Source: Edaphochlamys debaryana | Taxonomy: Eukaryota; Chlorophyta; Chlorophyceae; Chlamydomonadales | Reading direction: 5' to 3' | Length of the DNA stretch: 64,000 bases | Assembly: GCA_016858145.1 (NCBI GenBank) | Contig: JAEHOE010000001.1 | Span: forward strand, 1,240,001 to 1,304,000 | Shown here: piece after piece, positions 21,471 through 31,235 of the stretch | Layout: each line of letters opens with the position of its first letter | How positions within the stretch are numbered: position 1 is the first letter of the stretch | The notes under the pieces: model-generated | Told to the model about the DNA's origin: nothing | Database searches by the model: none | What the model saw: the letters and a program-made list of their open reading frames with translations, nothing else | Program-made: the position numbers and the translations under genes

Positions 21471-24400
21471 ATGGCGACGCCCGCAGACGGCGTACCCGCA
21501 CGCGCAACTCAAAAGGCAAGTTACCGCAGAAGGTGTAAGGAGCCGAAGGGACCGAGGGGGTGGGCAGGGTGCGACGGGTCGGCTCGGCGGCTCGACGTGC
21601 GTGTTCGGCTCCCCGCTCCGTCCTGGCTCCCGACGGTCCACGCCAGTCCCCCGCGCAGTCAGCTACTCGCGCTACCCCGGCCCGCCCCACTTCATCCTTG
21701 CGCAGGCTCTCCAGGCCCTGGACTGGCTCTGGAAGCGCTACAGGGACGGTGATGACGCACCGGAGCTGGGGGACGAACTGGCTGCGGCGCTGGTGCGGTT
21801 CAACGAGACCGTGGGAACGCTGGCCGTCAATGACCTGGGCTACGAACAGTACGAGGTGCTCTCCCCGCATCACGACCTCCATTTCAATGTACGGCACCTG
21901 CTGTGCAGAGTTGAAACGGGTCAGGGCAGCGCTGCTGGGTGCCTCCACGGCATGCTGTGGGGGGAGGGGTAGAAGTATTCTAGGATGCAGCAAGCCGGCA
22001 GGGTGATCAGTCACTAATCCTTTGCAGGATGCGCCCGCTAAGAGTCAAAGCTCTGCCTGCCCCGTCGCCCCTCGCCAGGCCACCTCCGCACGGGGCACCA
22101 GCTCCCTCCCCCAGCTGGCGGTCGACTCGGGTGGTGGAGTGTGCCACCGGGGTGCTGCAGGCGGCGGCAGCGCGCGCAGAAGGCAGCGGCGCGGCCCTGG
22201 CAGCCCGGTGAGGACTGGCGCCGCGAGGCACGCAGGGCCATGCGCTGGCAGAGAACTCCATGCACGTTACCGTTAACAACCTCAGGTCACCTGGGTTCCT
22301 GTCTTCTCACTGTGCCCGCGCCTTTTGCGTCCCTCGCCTCCCTCTGCCACGAGCAGCTTCGCCCACGCCGCCCAGGCGGTGCTATGCCGCGTGGGCACGT
22401 CTGCGGCCGTGTCACGGGTGGAGGCCAAGCAGACCCGCACCACCATGAACCTCCCGCCTCCAGCCCTCTGCAACCCTCGCGAGTGGGAGGCCTTCTCCGC
22501 CGCCTGCACGTCCGGGCCTGCGCCCGCGCCCGAGCTGCTCATCAGCGCGGTGCGGCTGGAGAAACAGCTGCGGCAGCCGGCGGTGACTGCGGCGGTGGCG
22601 GCGGCCGTCAGTACGGTCAGCGCCGCCGCCGGCGGCGGCTGCCCCTCGCCCCTGGCGCTGTGGCGCGTGCTGGACCGGGCCGCCCGCTTCACCCACAATC
22701 TGCTGTGGGGCATGTGGCTGGACCTGACGGCGCCGCGGCTCATGAGCGCGCGGCAGCGAGTGTACGAGAGCAGGGGCGGCGGCGGGGCCTGGCCCAAGCC
22801 GCCGCCCGAGGTCCCCCAGCTGCTGACCCTGCTTGAGACCAGCGGCCTCCTCGAGGGCCTGGCCGCAGCCATGCTGGAAGCGCCCGCGCCAAGCTCGCAG
22901 GCGGCGGCTTCTGAGGTGACGGGGCTGGCCATCGCCAACATGTCTCATGCTCTGCTGTTCCTGCCGTTCGCCGTGAAGCAGATCACGGAGCCGGCGGACC
23001 GCAACCGCCGCGCGCCCTCGCCTGCCGGGCTGCAGGCCGTGAGGCTGCTGCTGAGCCCCGCGGTGCAGCGGCTGCAGCGCTGCCTGCTGGAGCGCTACTG
23101 CCTGGACGCCGCCGCCCGCGCCGCTGGCGCCGCTGCCACCGCCGCCGCCGCTGAGGCCGCCGCCGCCGCCGGTGCTGGCGGCGCTGGCGGCAGCGAGGCC
23201 GAGGAGGGCTCCGAGGCTGTGCGCAGTGGAGGGATCGAGGGCAGTGCTGATGAGGGCGCCCGTGGCGGCATTGAGTGCGGCTGGGCGGCGCTAGACCGGT
23301 GCCGCCTGCCGCAGGCGGAGCTGCGGGGCGAGATAGACCTGAGCGAGCCTCTCGTGTGGCCCCAGCCCGAGCCACACGCGGGGCCTACGTCAGGCACCAC
23401 TGTCCACCATCCCGTTCTCCGCACCTGGGAGGTGTGCGGCCAGCTGGAGCTGTTGGGCCCCGGCCCTTCCCTCGGTCCCCGATCCGGACGGCCCACCGCC
23501 GCTAGCCGTGCGGCAGCTGGTCCCGAGCAGGGGGGCACGCCGCCGCCCCTGGGTACGGTCCTGGGCTGCAGCCAGCGAGCGCTGAAGGCACTGGAGGAGG
23601 CCGGTGCGTCGCTGCAGTGCCGCCGGGACACGCTCAGGACGGGGTCGTCCCTGCTGTACCACGCGCTCCTGCAGCCGTCTACCATGCAGGCCCTGCGCGA
23701 CGAGGCATGCGCCCTTGCCGCGCTGCGCGCTATCCTGCAGGCGAGTCCTGAGCCCACCTCCTACAAGATCCACCCCCGTTCGCATTTGCTTGCGTTCTTT
23801 TTTACGCGGTAGCACCTAAGGCAGCGTGCACGCCTGATCACGTATAGCATTGATGGCGGCCTCTGCACTCCCAACCATGCCGTGCCCTCCTATCTGCTGC
23901 CTGGTTCCCGGCCTCCCTCCTCGCCTCGCCCTCCTACCCTCGCCAGCCTCTGCAACAGCGACTGCCTGACTGTGCACAGCGCTCTAACCGTGCCCCTCCT
24001 CCCTCCTCCTCCTCCCTTTCCTCCTCCCCCTCCTCCTCCTCCCGCCCAGGGCATGGTGGCGGCAGCCGACATGGCCGAGTACGCCCGCGTGCACCACGCC
24101 ACCGACCTCATGGACGACGACCGCCTGGCGCCGCTCATGCACATGGCGCAGACGGCAGAGGCGGCGCTGCGGCTTGACGCAAAGGGCGGCGTGTTCGGTG
24201 AGCGCGGGCACGTTGGGGTGGGCTAGAAGTGGTTATCGTATCAGCAACCTGGGCTGCCCCGCTCTGCACCAACGCTGCGGCCCAGATGCTGCACCGAAGC
24301 TTCTGTCGATGTAATCCTAATATGCTGCCCACGCAACCGACCCGCCGTTGCCCCGCCCAACAGGCCACGGGACGCCCCTGGCCGTGCTGCGCCGGGCCGA

Positions 24401-26180
24401 GGCGCGGGGCCGTGTGGCCGCAGTGCTGGCGGAGGCGCGCTGGGCCCGCACCCTGGAGGCCGTGCTGCGCTTCTCGGAGGGCGCGCAGCCGGTCATCCGC
24501 ATCGGCAGCGGCACCCGGGGCGCCATGGTGAACACGACCGGCCCGGGCGGCGAGCGGTACGTGCAGTACGAGATGCGCTCGCTTGAGGACGTCGCACGGC
24601 TGCAGGCCGCCTGGGCCCAGCTGGGACCCGGGGCGACGCCGGAGAGCGTGGCGGCGCTCCTCGGCGGTGGCGGCGGCGGTGGTGGTCGCGGCGGCGGCGG
24701 CCAGGAGTCGGAGGCCGAGGGCTCGCTCCTGCTCACGCTGACGGTGGCGCTCGCGCTGCCGCCACCGGCCATGGCGCTGCTGCCCTCCCCGCCACCCCCG
24801 GCTGGTGCCTCCTCTCCACACGCTGCCCTTCACGCCGCTGCCCCCGCCGCCCCCTCCCTGGAGCTCGCGCGCGATGTGAGCGGCCTCCTGGCCTCCCTGG
24901 CCAAGGTGACTCGGCGCGTGGCCGCCACGGCGATGGCCGAGGTGGCCGCGGGCGGGGGCACGAGACGGGCCACGGAGCAGCTGGGCTTACTAGTGCAGGC
25001 GACCGCACACCTGCTGGGCGTGCACTCCCTCGCCGGCAGCGCCGCCAGGGGGCCGGGTGTTGCGGACCCGCCTGCGGAGCCGGACCCGGAGACGGGGACC
25101 GATGCCGGCGGCAGCTCGAGCCCAAGGCCGCAAGCGCTGGACGCGGCCTCTCCGGCGGCGGCGGAGGTCCGCGGCGCTGCGGCGCTGTGCCTCCGCGGCT
25201 GCGTCCGCGCGGTCACGAGCGTGATCCAGGCCGCGGCGGCGCGGGCAGCAGCGGCGTCCGCCGCGCCCGCCAGCCGCCGTGGGAGTGGCAGCGGCGCGCG
25301 GGCTGGCGCAGCGGGTGCCGCGCAGGACATGGACGCACGGCTGTACTGCACGGCAACAGCCGCCTGCGCAATGCTGTCCTCGCCGCTGGCGGGGTGGGGC
25401 TCCGTGCCGCAGGGCCTCGTGCCGGCGGCCCCTGAGCGCCTGATCAAGGCCGCCTGCGAGGCCCTGCCGGTGCTCACCAGCACGCCTTCGGGCCGCGGCA
25501 GCACGGCTGGGACGACCTCGCTCTACCTAGGCGCTGTGCTGCTGAGGGCCCTGCTGGACCTGTCCGCAGCCGACGCCCTGGGCGCCGAGGTAGTTGCGTG
25601 GCTGCAGCCCGAGGATGCGGCCGCGGGGGCCCAGAAGCCCAGCGGCAGCGGCGGCGGTGGCGGCGGCGGCGGCGGCGGCGGCAAGGTCTCCAGCGCAGGG
25701 GTGCAGGAGGCTCCGATGCGGGCGGCCGCGGAGCGGGTGCAGGCGTGGGGCTATGGGAGCCTGGCGGTCGCATTCGGAGGAGTCGGCGCGGCTCTGCAGG
25801 CTGTCCTGGCGGAGTCGGCAGGTGCCCACCAGTCCAGCACCTTGTGGACGATCACCGAGCTGGCCTCCATCGCCCAACAGCCGCCGCCCCCCGCCTGGGT
25901 CTCTGCACTGGTGCCCCCGCCGGAGGCCCGGGAGCCGGGTGGGGGCAGCCTGGAGTGGCGGCTGCCCAAGGCCTGCTGTAACCCCAACTGCACGATCCTG
26001 GACGGGCCGCGGGAGGCGGAGCTGCCGCTGGCGCTGTGCGGCGGCTGCCGGGCGGTGCGGTACTGCCTGGACAAGCCGTGCCAGAAGGAGGCCTGGAAGG
26101 CGGGGCACAAGCAGGTGTGCGCGGCGCTGGCGGCGGAGAGGCAGGCCCGCGCTGCGGCGCCCGCGGGCCCGCAGGAGTGA
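21471..26180 (+). CDS. MYND-type zinc-finger protein, large
   Basis: Exon 1 is 21471-21515, with donor AAG then GCAAGT, a consensus GC donor. Exon 2 starts at 21706 and ends at 21888 or later. Exon 3 ends at 22207. Exons 4-6 are 22357-23740 (GC donor), 24050-24197 and 24364-26180. The product has about 1,200 residues. The only recognisable domain is a C-terminal MYND finger (about 25975-26122): paired cysteines CCNPNC, then LCGGCRAVRYC, and a final KAGHKQVC. MYND fingers bind proline-rich peptides and act as adaptors. The rest is Ala-rich and helical, with poly-Ala and poly-Gly runs and no catalytic motif such as SET. The junction between exons 2 and 3 does not close in phase with the obvious sites. 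A donor at about 21968 would repair it, so that part is tentative. Function unknown. Confidence 0.75.
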
Positions 26181-26418
26181 GGAGGACGTGCTCCGGATCG
26201 AGAGTGCAGGCTAACTGCTAGCTGGCATACCGTACAGTGAAAGGTGGACAGGCGGGCGCAGTAGGGGCGCTGGCACCATGGCGGCGGCGGTCCCGGGAGG
26301 GCTCGGCATGCGCCTGGGCGGCTCCTTGTGTGTGGCCTTAGTCCGTGTGCTGGCGGTCGGGCTGTTGACTTGAGTTGCGTCTTCTTCAAGCAAGGAGGTT
26401 GGAAGGACATACGTGGGA
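26181..26418. other. 3' region of the MYND gene up to the duplication boundary
   Basis: Short non-coding stretch containing the 3'-UTR of the MYND gene. Homology to the CobW/NCBP3 promoter begins at about 26419. Confidence 0.4.
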
Positions 26419-27032
26419 CGCTTTCAGCTGGCGTGACGTTGGTCTGACCGCTGCAGTGAGTCAATTGGTGGCCGCGTGCAGTGCGTCCTAGCAAGCAAGC
26501 CGGCTACGGCGCATGGCCACATCGATGCGTGAGCCGTGGAAGGTGCCGCGCCGTGCCCGTCTGGCCCCGGGGAACCACGCACGGGGATTTGGCCCAGCGC
26601 CCATCCGGCCTCTTGGCACTCGGCGCGGCCCCGCCCTGCATACAGAATTGTCCCCCCGCTACACCGAGTGATGACCTAACGACTGACACGCTCTCTTGAC
26701 CCGCTAGCGCCAGTATGGCGACCGCGAAGTCCTCCGACGCGCACACTGGGCCAAAGACCCCAGTTACGATAATTACCGGGTTCCTAGGGGCCGGGAATAC
26801 CACGCTGCTGAACTACTTGCTCAAGGAGAAGGGGGCCCGGAGCATCGCGGTGATAGAGGTAAGCAATCGCGGAAACTCTCCTACGCCCAAGCTAGTCCCC
26901 ACAGCGTCCCCTGGCCGTCCCTGCCCCTGCAGAATGAGTTCGGCGAGGTCAACATCGATAGGGAGCTGGATGGGTGCCGCTCTAGCGCTCGGCTGCAGTC
27001 GGGTGAGTACAGGCAATGGACGGACGCTTTGG
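26419..27032 (+). pseudogene. Truncated inverted copy of the CobW-family GTPase gene 5' end and promoter
   Basis: This matches, in inverted orientation, the segment from about 34573 down to 33935. It includes the whole divergent promoter, exon 1 (26715-26858), intron 1 and exon 2 (26933-26969) of the gene at 31236-34255, nearly identical by eye apart from a 21-base deletion near 26434. Two changes are disabling. Walker A lysine 28 is asparagine (AAT at 26796-26798, giving GAGNTT). The donor of intron 2 reads AT at 26970 instead of GT. The remaining seven exons are missing. Exon 1 is otherwise identical at protein level, so the duplication is probably recent. A short product of about 48-70 residues could still be expressed from the copied promoter, but it could not bind GTP normally. 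Confidence 0.88.
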
Positions 27033-27538
27033 GGGCATGGGGGTGGCCAAGGGGGGGGGGTAGTGGCGGGGGAAATGGGAAGGGGTGAATAGGAGGGGAA
27101 TTCCCGGAAGGCGGCGACCCGGCCCTGGTCTGTGGTGCAACCGACAGCCAGGGCATCTGAGCGGAAGAGGCGGCCAGGCAGATGCAGATGGGGTGCAACC
27201 GACAACCAGGGTGCGGTGCCGGTAGCGGGAGCGTGGGCCTGTGAGCGTATCCTCAGCAAACGCATGCACGGATGCTGGTGTGCTTTAGCCCATCTTCTCA
27301 TGCAGCGAGCAGATCCCCAGTAGGAGGTCGCGGTTTTGCGCGGATGACCCGGCGGGTGACCCGTTAGCTGTGCAAGCGGGTCCAAGGTTGGGGCCTGGCA
27401 TGTATACATGCGGACTCGCCCCCAGAGCACGGCACAGGTGAACAGTCCCGCCGCGGCACCCCGCGCCCACGCCTCTGCCCTGCGGCTGTTGTTGCTGCGC
27501 CCCTAGCTGCCGGCACTGCTTCTAGGCGGCGAAAGCTC
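27033..27538. other. Spacer between CobW fragment and first RZ gene, with a short direct repeat
   Basis: This is the unmatched sequence after the duplication breakpoint. A direct repeat of about 19 bases (gtgcaaccgaca, A or G, ccaggg) occurs near 27137 and again near 27193. It presumably contains the start region of the RZ gene that follows. No other feature seen. Confidence 0.4.
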
Positions 27539-28323
27539 ATGTCCAGTGGCCAGCAGCGGCGCCGGGTGAGCCGAAGGGCTTGTGCGAACCGCTGGGTCCT
27601 GCCTCTCTGCCAGCTCTCTGCAGGCCTGCCCCCTCACCTCCATGACCGTACGCCGCTCCTGGACTGTTGTCACTCTCCATTTCCTCCCCCCGCCCCCCCC
27701 ACCAGGCCGCTGCCCGCGCGAGCCTGGAGGCGCTCATGGCGGTGGCCCAGGCCGAGTACGCCAGCTCCCCCGCCTCATGGCTGGACTCCCACGTGTGGAT
27801 GTGAGGCCCGGCGGCTGCCATACAAGTGGGCGTCCTTCGCTCCCTCCCCCTGAGCCCCCAGGCCTACCGCCCCGCCCCGCCCCGCCCCCACCACGCCCCC
27901 AACCCTCCCTCACCCATCACCTGACTTCCCGATGGCCGTGGGTGCAGGTGCGGGCGCATGCACGTGTACGTGGTGGGCAACTGCGGCAACCCGGTGGAAG
28001 CCAGCAGGCGGGTGGGGGCGGCAGGGCGGGTGGGGCTGAGGCCGGTGCGGGCCCGAGTGGCAGGGTGGGGGTGGGGTGCGGGTGCGAGCGAAGGGACGGG
28101 TGGAGCCTACTGCCACGCTTGTGCGGGTGGCACGAGCCCCGGTCATCAAAGGTTGCCCCGGTCTTGGTCAGTTGCCTGACCTGTAGTTATGACCCCGCCT
28201 GCCCGCCATGCCCGCTTCCTCGTGTTCAGGTGCCCGGAGTGCGGCGTGACGGTGGGCTGCAATGGGGAGCGACAGCCGGCTGCCTCGCTCCTGGAGCAGC
28301 TGAGGCAGGAGGCCAGGTCCTGA
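27539..28323 (+). CDS. Small stand-alone RZ-type zinc-finger protein, copy A
   Basis: Four exons: 27539-27565, 27706-27800, 27948-28007 and 28230-28323, giving 91 residues. Exon 1 is a 27-base ATG exon (MSSGQQRRR). Exon 2 encodes an Ala-rich helix ending in WLDSHVWM. Exons 3 and 4 encode the zinc finger: CGRMHVYVVGNCG, then RCPECGVTVG. The pattern C-x3-H-x6-C-G-x8-C-P-E-C is that of the RZ finger found at the C-terminus of RNF213 and ZNFX1. Here nothing precedes it except the helix. Intron 3 starts with GC at 28008 (GCGGGT), where copy B has GT. The tail after the finger (SLLEQLRQEARS) is helical. The same exon plan recurs in copy B 1.5 kb downstream, which supports both models. Function unknown. 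RZ fingers elsewhere act in ubiquitin or RNA-linked defence proteins. Confidence 0.72.
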
Positions 28324-29077
28324 AGGACTCTGGCAGCGAATGGGCAAAGAGGCTCGCTACCAGGCTGTGGAGTGACTCAGCATTGAATTGATGTGGGCAG
28401 TGTGGGGTCAAGGTGGCAGCAGAGCCCGCGCGGAGGAGCACCAACGGGTTGAAGGGGTTTTGGGTGGATGGCGCTGGGGGCGGGGCCTGTCGCGCAGCGT
28501 GTACTACCGAAATCAGAGAGGGCTTGGCAGACCCCAGAGGGCGGCCCTCAAGGTGTAACAGGACTGAATGCCCAAGGAGAGCTTGGTAGAACCCGAGGTG
28601 ACGGGCAAATGGTAACAGGGGCCAGTGTCAGCGAGGCGCGGTGAGCCCCCAGAGGTGTGAGACCCGCATGCCTGAGCCCACTCCCGCAAGGGACTGGGTG
28701 GGGGACCGAGCCCGAGCCGGAGCTCCCGACCCCCGATCTGCCACCAGAGGCCTTGTGTGCCTTGGGCAAGATCCGTGACACCCTGCGTGCATGACAGCGG
28801 GTATGCAGGGGGTATGCACATGCCTCTGCGGCAGCAACGCACCCGTGAGTGCAGCCTTTGCGGTCCGAGGTCGGCTTCGCATCGAGGCGTTTGGCCCGTG
28901 CTCTCCAGAGCTGGTCCACCACCAGATATCGCTGCCGAAGGGCGCCTGTATTCGCGCAAGGGCGGCCCGCTAGCGACCGCAAGCCCCCGCACACGCGGCA
29001 AGGCGTGGCACCAACGCTGGGGTCTCAAGTCTTGCAGCCCAACCTTGTAGCGCCGGCAAGGGCTCGCGCTCACAAGC
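28324..29077. other. Spacer between the two RZ genes
   Basis: This 754-base gap contains the 3'-UTR of RZ copy A and the promoter of copy B. No third RZ exon set was found. It shows no clear similarity to the spacer upstream of copy A, so the duplication retained little outside the exons. Confidence 0.4.
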
Positions 29078-29959
29078 ATGTCGAGCGCTGGGAGGGAGCG
29101 CCGGGTGGGTGAACGGAGACGACCAGCAGCTGGCAAGCAACTCCACCTTCGCTGTGGCGACCCGGGGGCCCCCGGCGCTCACTCCTGCCTAACGCGCTGC
29201 ACCTCACGCCCCCTTCCCGCCCCCCACCGCCCGCTGCTTGCGTGGCCTGGCCAGGCGGCTGCCCGTGCGCGGCTGGAGGTGCTGCTGGCGGTGGCGGAGG
29301 CGGAGTGCCGGGGGCAGCGCCTGGACCGCTCCGCCTGGCTGCACAACCACGTCTTCATGTGAGGGACCTGTAGGGCAGTGGATGTGCTCCCCTTCGACAC
29401 TGATGAGGCTCCTACCGGGATCCTTGTCATGTGTGCGGTGTGCGGGAGGGGGGCAGGCGGGGGCCTGAAGGCAGGGTAGTCTTGGGGAAGCAGGTGGCAG
29501 GGGCAGGCGCGCACTTGCCTTGATGCCCTGTTGCGGCCTGCCCGCACCGCTTGTCCCTGAGGCCCTGACGCTCGACTTCCTTGATGTGCCCGTCCCGTTC
29601 AGGTGCAGTAGGCGTCACCTGTACATCATCAGTGACTGCGGCAGCCCCCAGGAGTCCAGCAGGTAACGGCACGATTGCAACGCAGGAAAGCAGTGAGAGC
29701 AGCACCGGCATCCAGACATAGCTCACAGCGGCTTATGGACGTCCACAAAGCACCGCCCCCGCTGCCCTGCCCAGAGCTTCACGTAGGCAGTGCGACGCGT
29801 AGGGGCAGGGCGCCAACAGGTGCTGAGACCCCGGCTTGCACCCCCCGCAGGTGCCCCGAGTGCGGCTCGGCCGTGGGAGGGCGCGACCACCTGCTCAGCC
29901 CCGGCAATGCCCTGGCAGCCAGCCTTGTGAACGAGCTGCGGGCGGAAGCGGGCGTGTGA
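29078..29959 (+). CDS. Small stand-alone RZ-type zinc-finger protein, copy B
   Basis: Four exons: 29078-29104, 29255-29358, 29603-29662 and 29851-29959, giving 99 residues. The plan and all phases equal those of copy A: a 27-base first exon (MSSAGRERR), a helix exon (LEVLLAVAEAE to WLHNHVFM), then CSRRHLYIISDCG and RCPECGSAVGGRDH. The GG-x-x-H after the last cysteine pair matches RNF213/ZNFX1-type RZ fingers better than copy A does, so this copy looks the more conserved. Exon 2 is nine bases longer than in A. All donors are GT. The C-terminus (ALAASLVNELRAEAGV) is a predicted helix. There is no signal peptide or membrane segment. The fold assignment is confident, but the cellular role is unknown. 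Confidence 0.78.
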
Positions 29960-31235
29960 AGACGGGTCTGACGGGCGGCCAGCTGGGACTGGGCTCGGAG
30001 AGTTCGTGCGGCTTGCGGGCGGCACTGGGGCTACGATCCTGTGGGCAACTCTGGAGAGCACCTTGGACTTTCAGCGCACGGGGTGGTAGCGGCGGTATTA
30101 ATAAGGAATGCTTCGAGGTTGCGACGCAGCTGCTGCGCATCAAGGCCGCTGTTCCATGTCGACTGTCTAGGGGGACGAGTGGGGGCTGGCTTCACAGGCG
30201 GTTGGTGTGTGAGGGCTGGGCGTGTAGCCAAAGCGTCACCTGATGACAGGGAGCCTTCTGTGCCCCTCCGGATACTCCCCTGCTGTATGTGGTGCTCGAT
30301 TACGGATGCGGGCAGTGGCATGGCCAGAGGACCGTCACTGGGAGGGCTTGGCAGAGCGCAAACTAGAAATTAGAGAAGGACGACGCATGCTTACCAACTA
30401 TAGACAGGGGCGTAGCGGACTAGGTATTACAGACGGTAGCCGCACTGGCTCCTGCGGAGGACCAGGACCACCCTGGGCAGACTCGAGCTCTATGTGAACT
30501 CGATGCAGCAGGCCCCCCTCTCTCTCGAAACTCGAGATTCTTAGTCTCTCCTCTCCCCTTATTCCTAAAAGCGACACAATTGGTACACAAAGCAGCAGGG
30601 GAGGGAAGAAGAGCACACAAGTTCATCACACGGGTTAAGGGCAGTGGTACCGCCCGCACAACAGAGGTTGCAGACACAACAGCTTTTTCCCTCCCTCAAG
30701 ACGAGACGCACACAGAGACGCGGCAGTCCCCGGCGAGCGCTAGGCGCAAACGCCATGCATTAGGAAGGACACCGTCAAGACACGACGGCACTCAATGGTC
30801 TTTTAGTTGCAAGCCCGAACCTTAGATCCCAACAGGGAGCGCCCATGCAGGAACTCGAGCTGGCGAGCCGCCCACCAAGGGCCCTGCGTCGCCAAGCAGT
30901 CACCACTCCACTTATGTCCATGAGCGCAGTCGGGCCAAATCAGCACACCCCCACCCCAATCCAATTGCGGCAGCGGTCAGCATCGCTCCGGGCCGCCCCC
31001 GGTTGCGGCGGAAATATAAAACTCGCCGCCGATCACACGCCATGCAAAGTAATGCTTTAGGAGCCGGTCTGTATGCAGATGCGTCATGGCCCAGCGTGGT
31101 CAGGTCCCCGCGCCAGCATGGCAGCGGACAGACATGTGGACCTCATCGTCCACGGGTTGAGTTCCAAGCAAAGCCCCGAGCCGGCCGTCAGCGGCCGCAG
31201 TACGCGGCCGCCGATCAGGCGTAGCGGCCCAGCGC
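29960..31235. other. Intergenic region between convergent RZ gene B and CobW gene
   Basis: About 1.3 kb with lower GC content around 30520-30720, holding both 3'-UTRs. Short open frames are present but none shows a motif, a splice pattern or similarity to neighbours. No RNA gene or transposon ends seen. Confidence 0.4.

Noticed and set aside
26715..27092. Functional second CobW GTPase
   Set aside because: The Walker A lysine is Asn, the intron 2 donor is lost and all later exons are missing. An AT-AC intron was considered, but no matching acceptor or downstream exon exists.
27706..29959. RZ exons as the 3' ends of ZNFX1/RNF213-like helicase genes
   Set aside because: No helicase or AAA+ motif was found upstream, and both copies have matching 27-base ATG exons that splice in phase. 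Still worth testing with cDNA.
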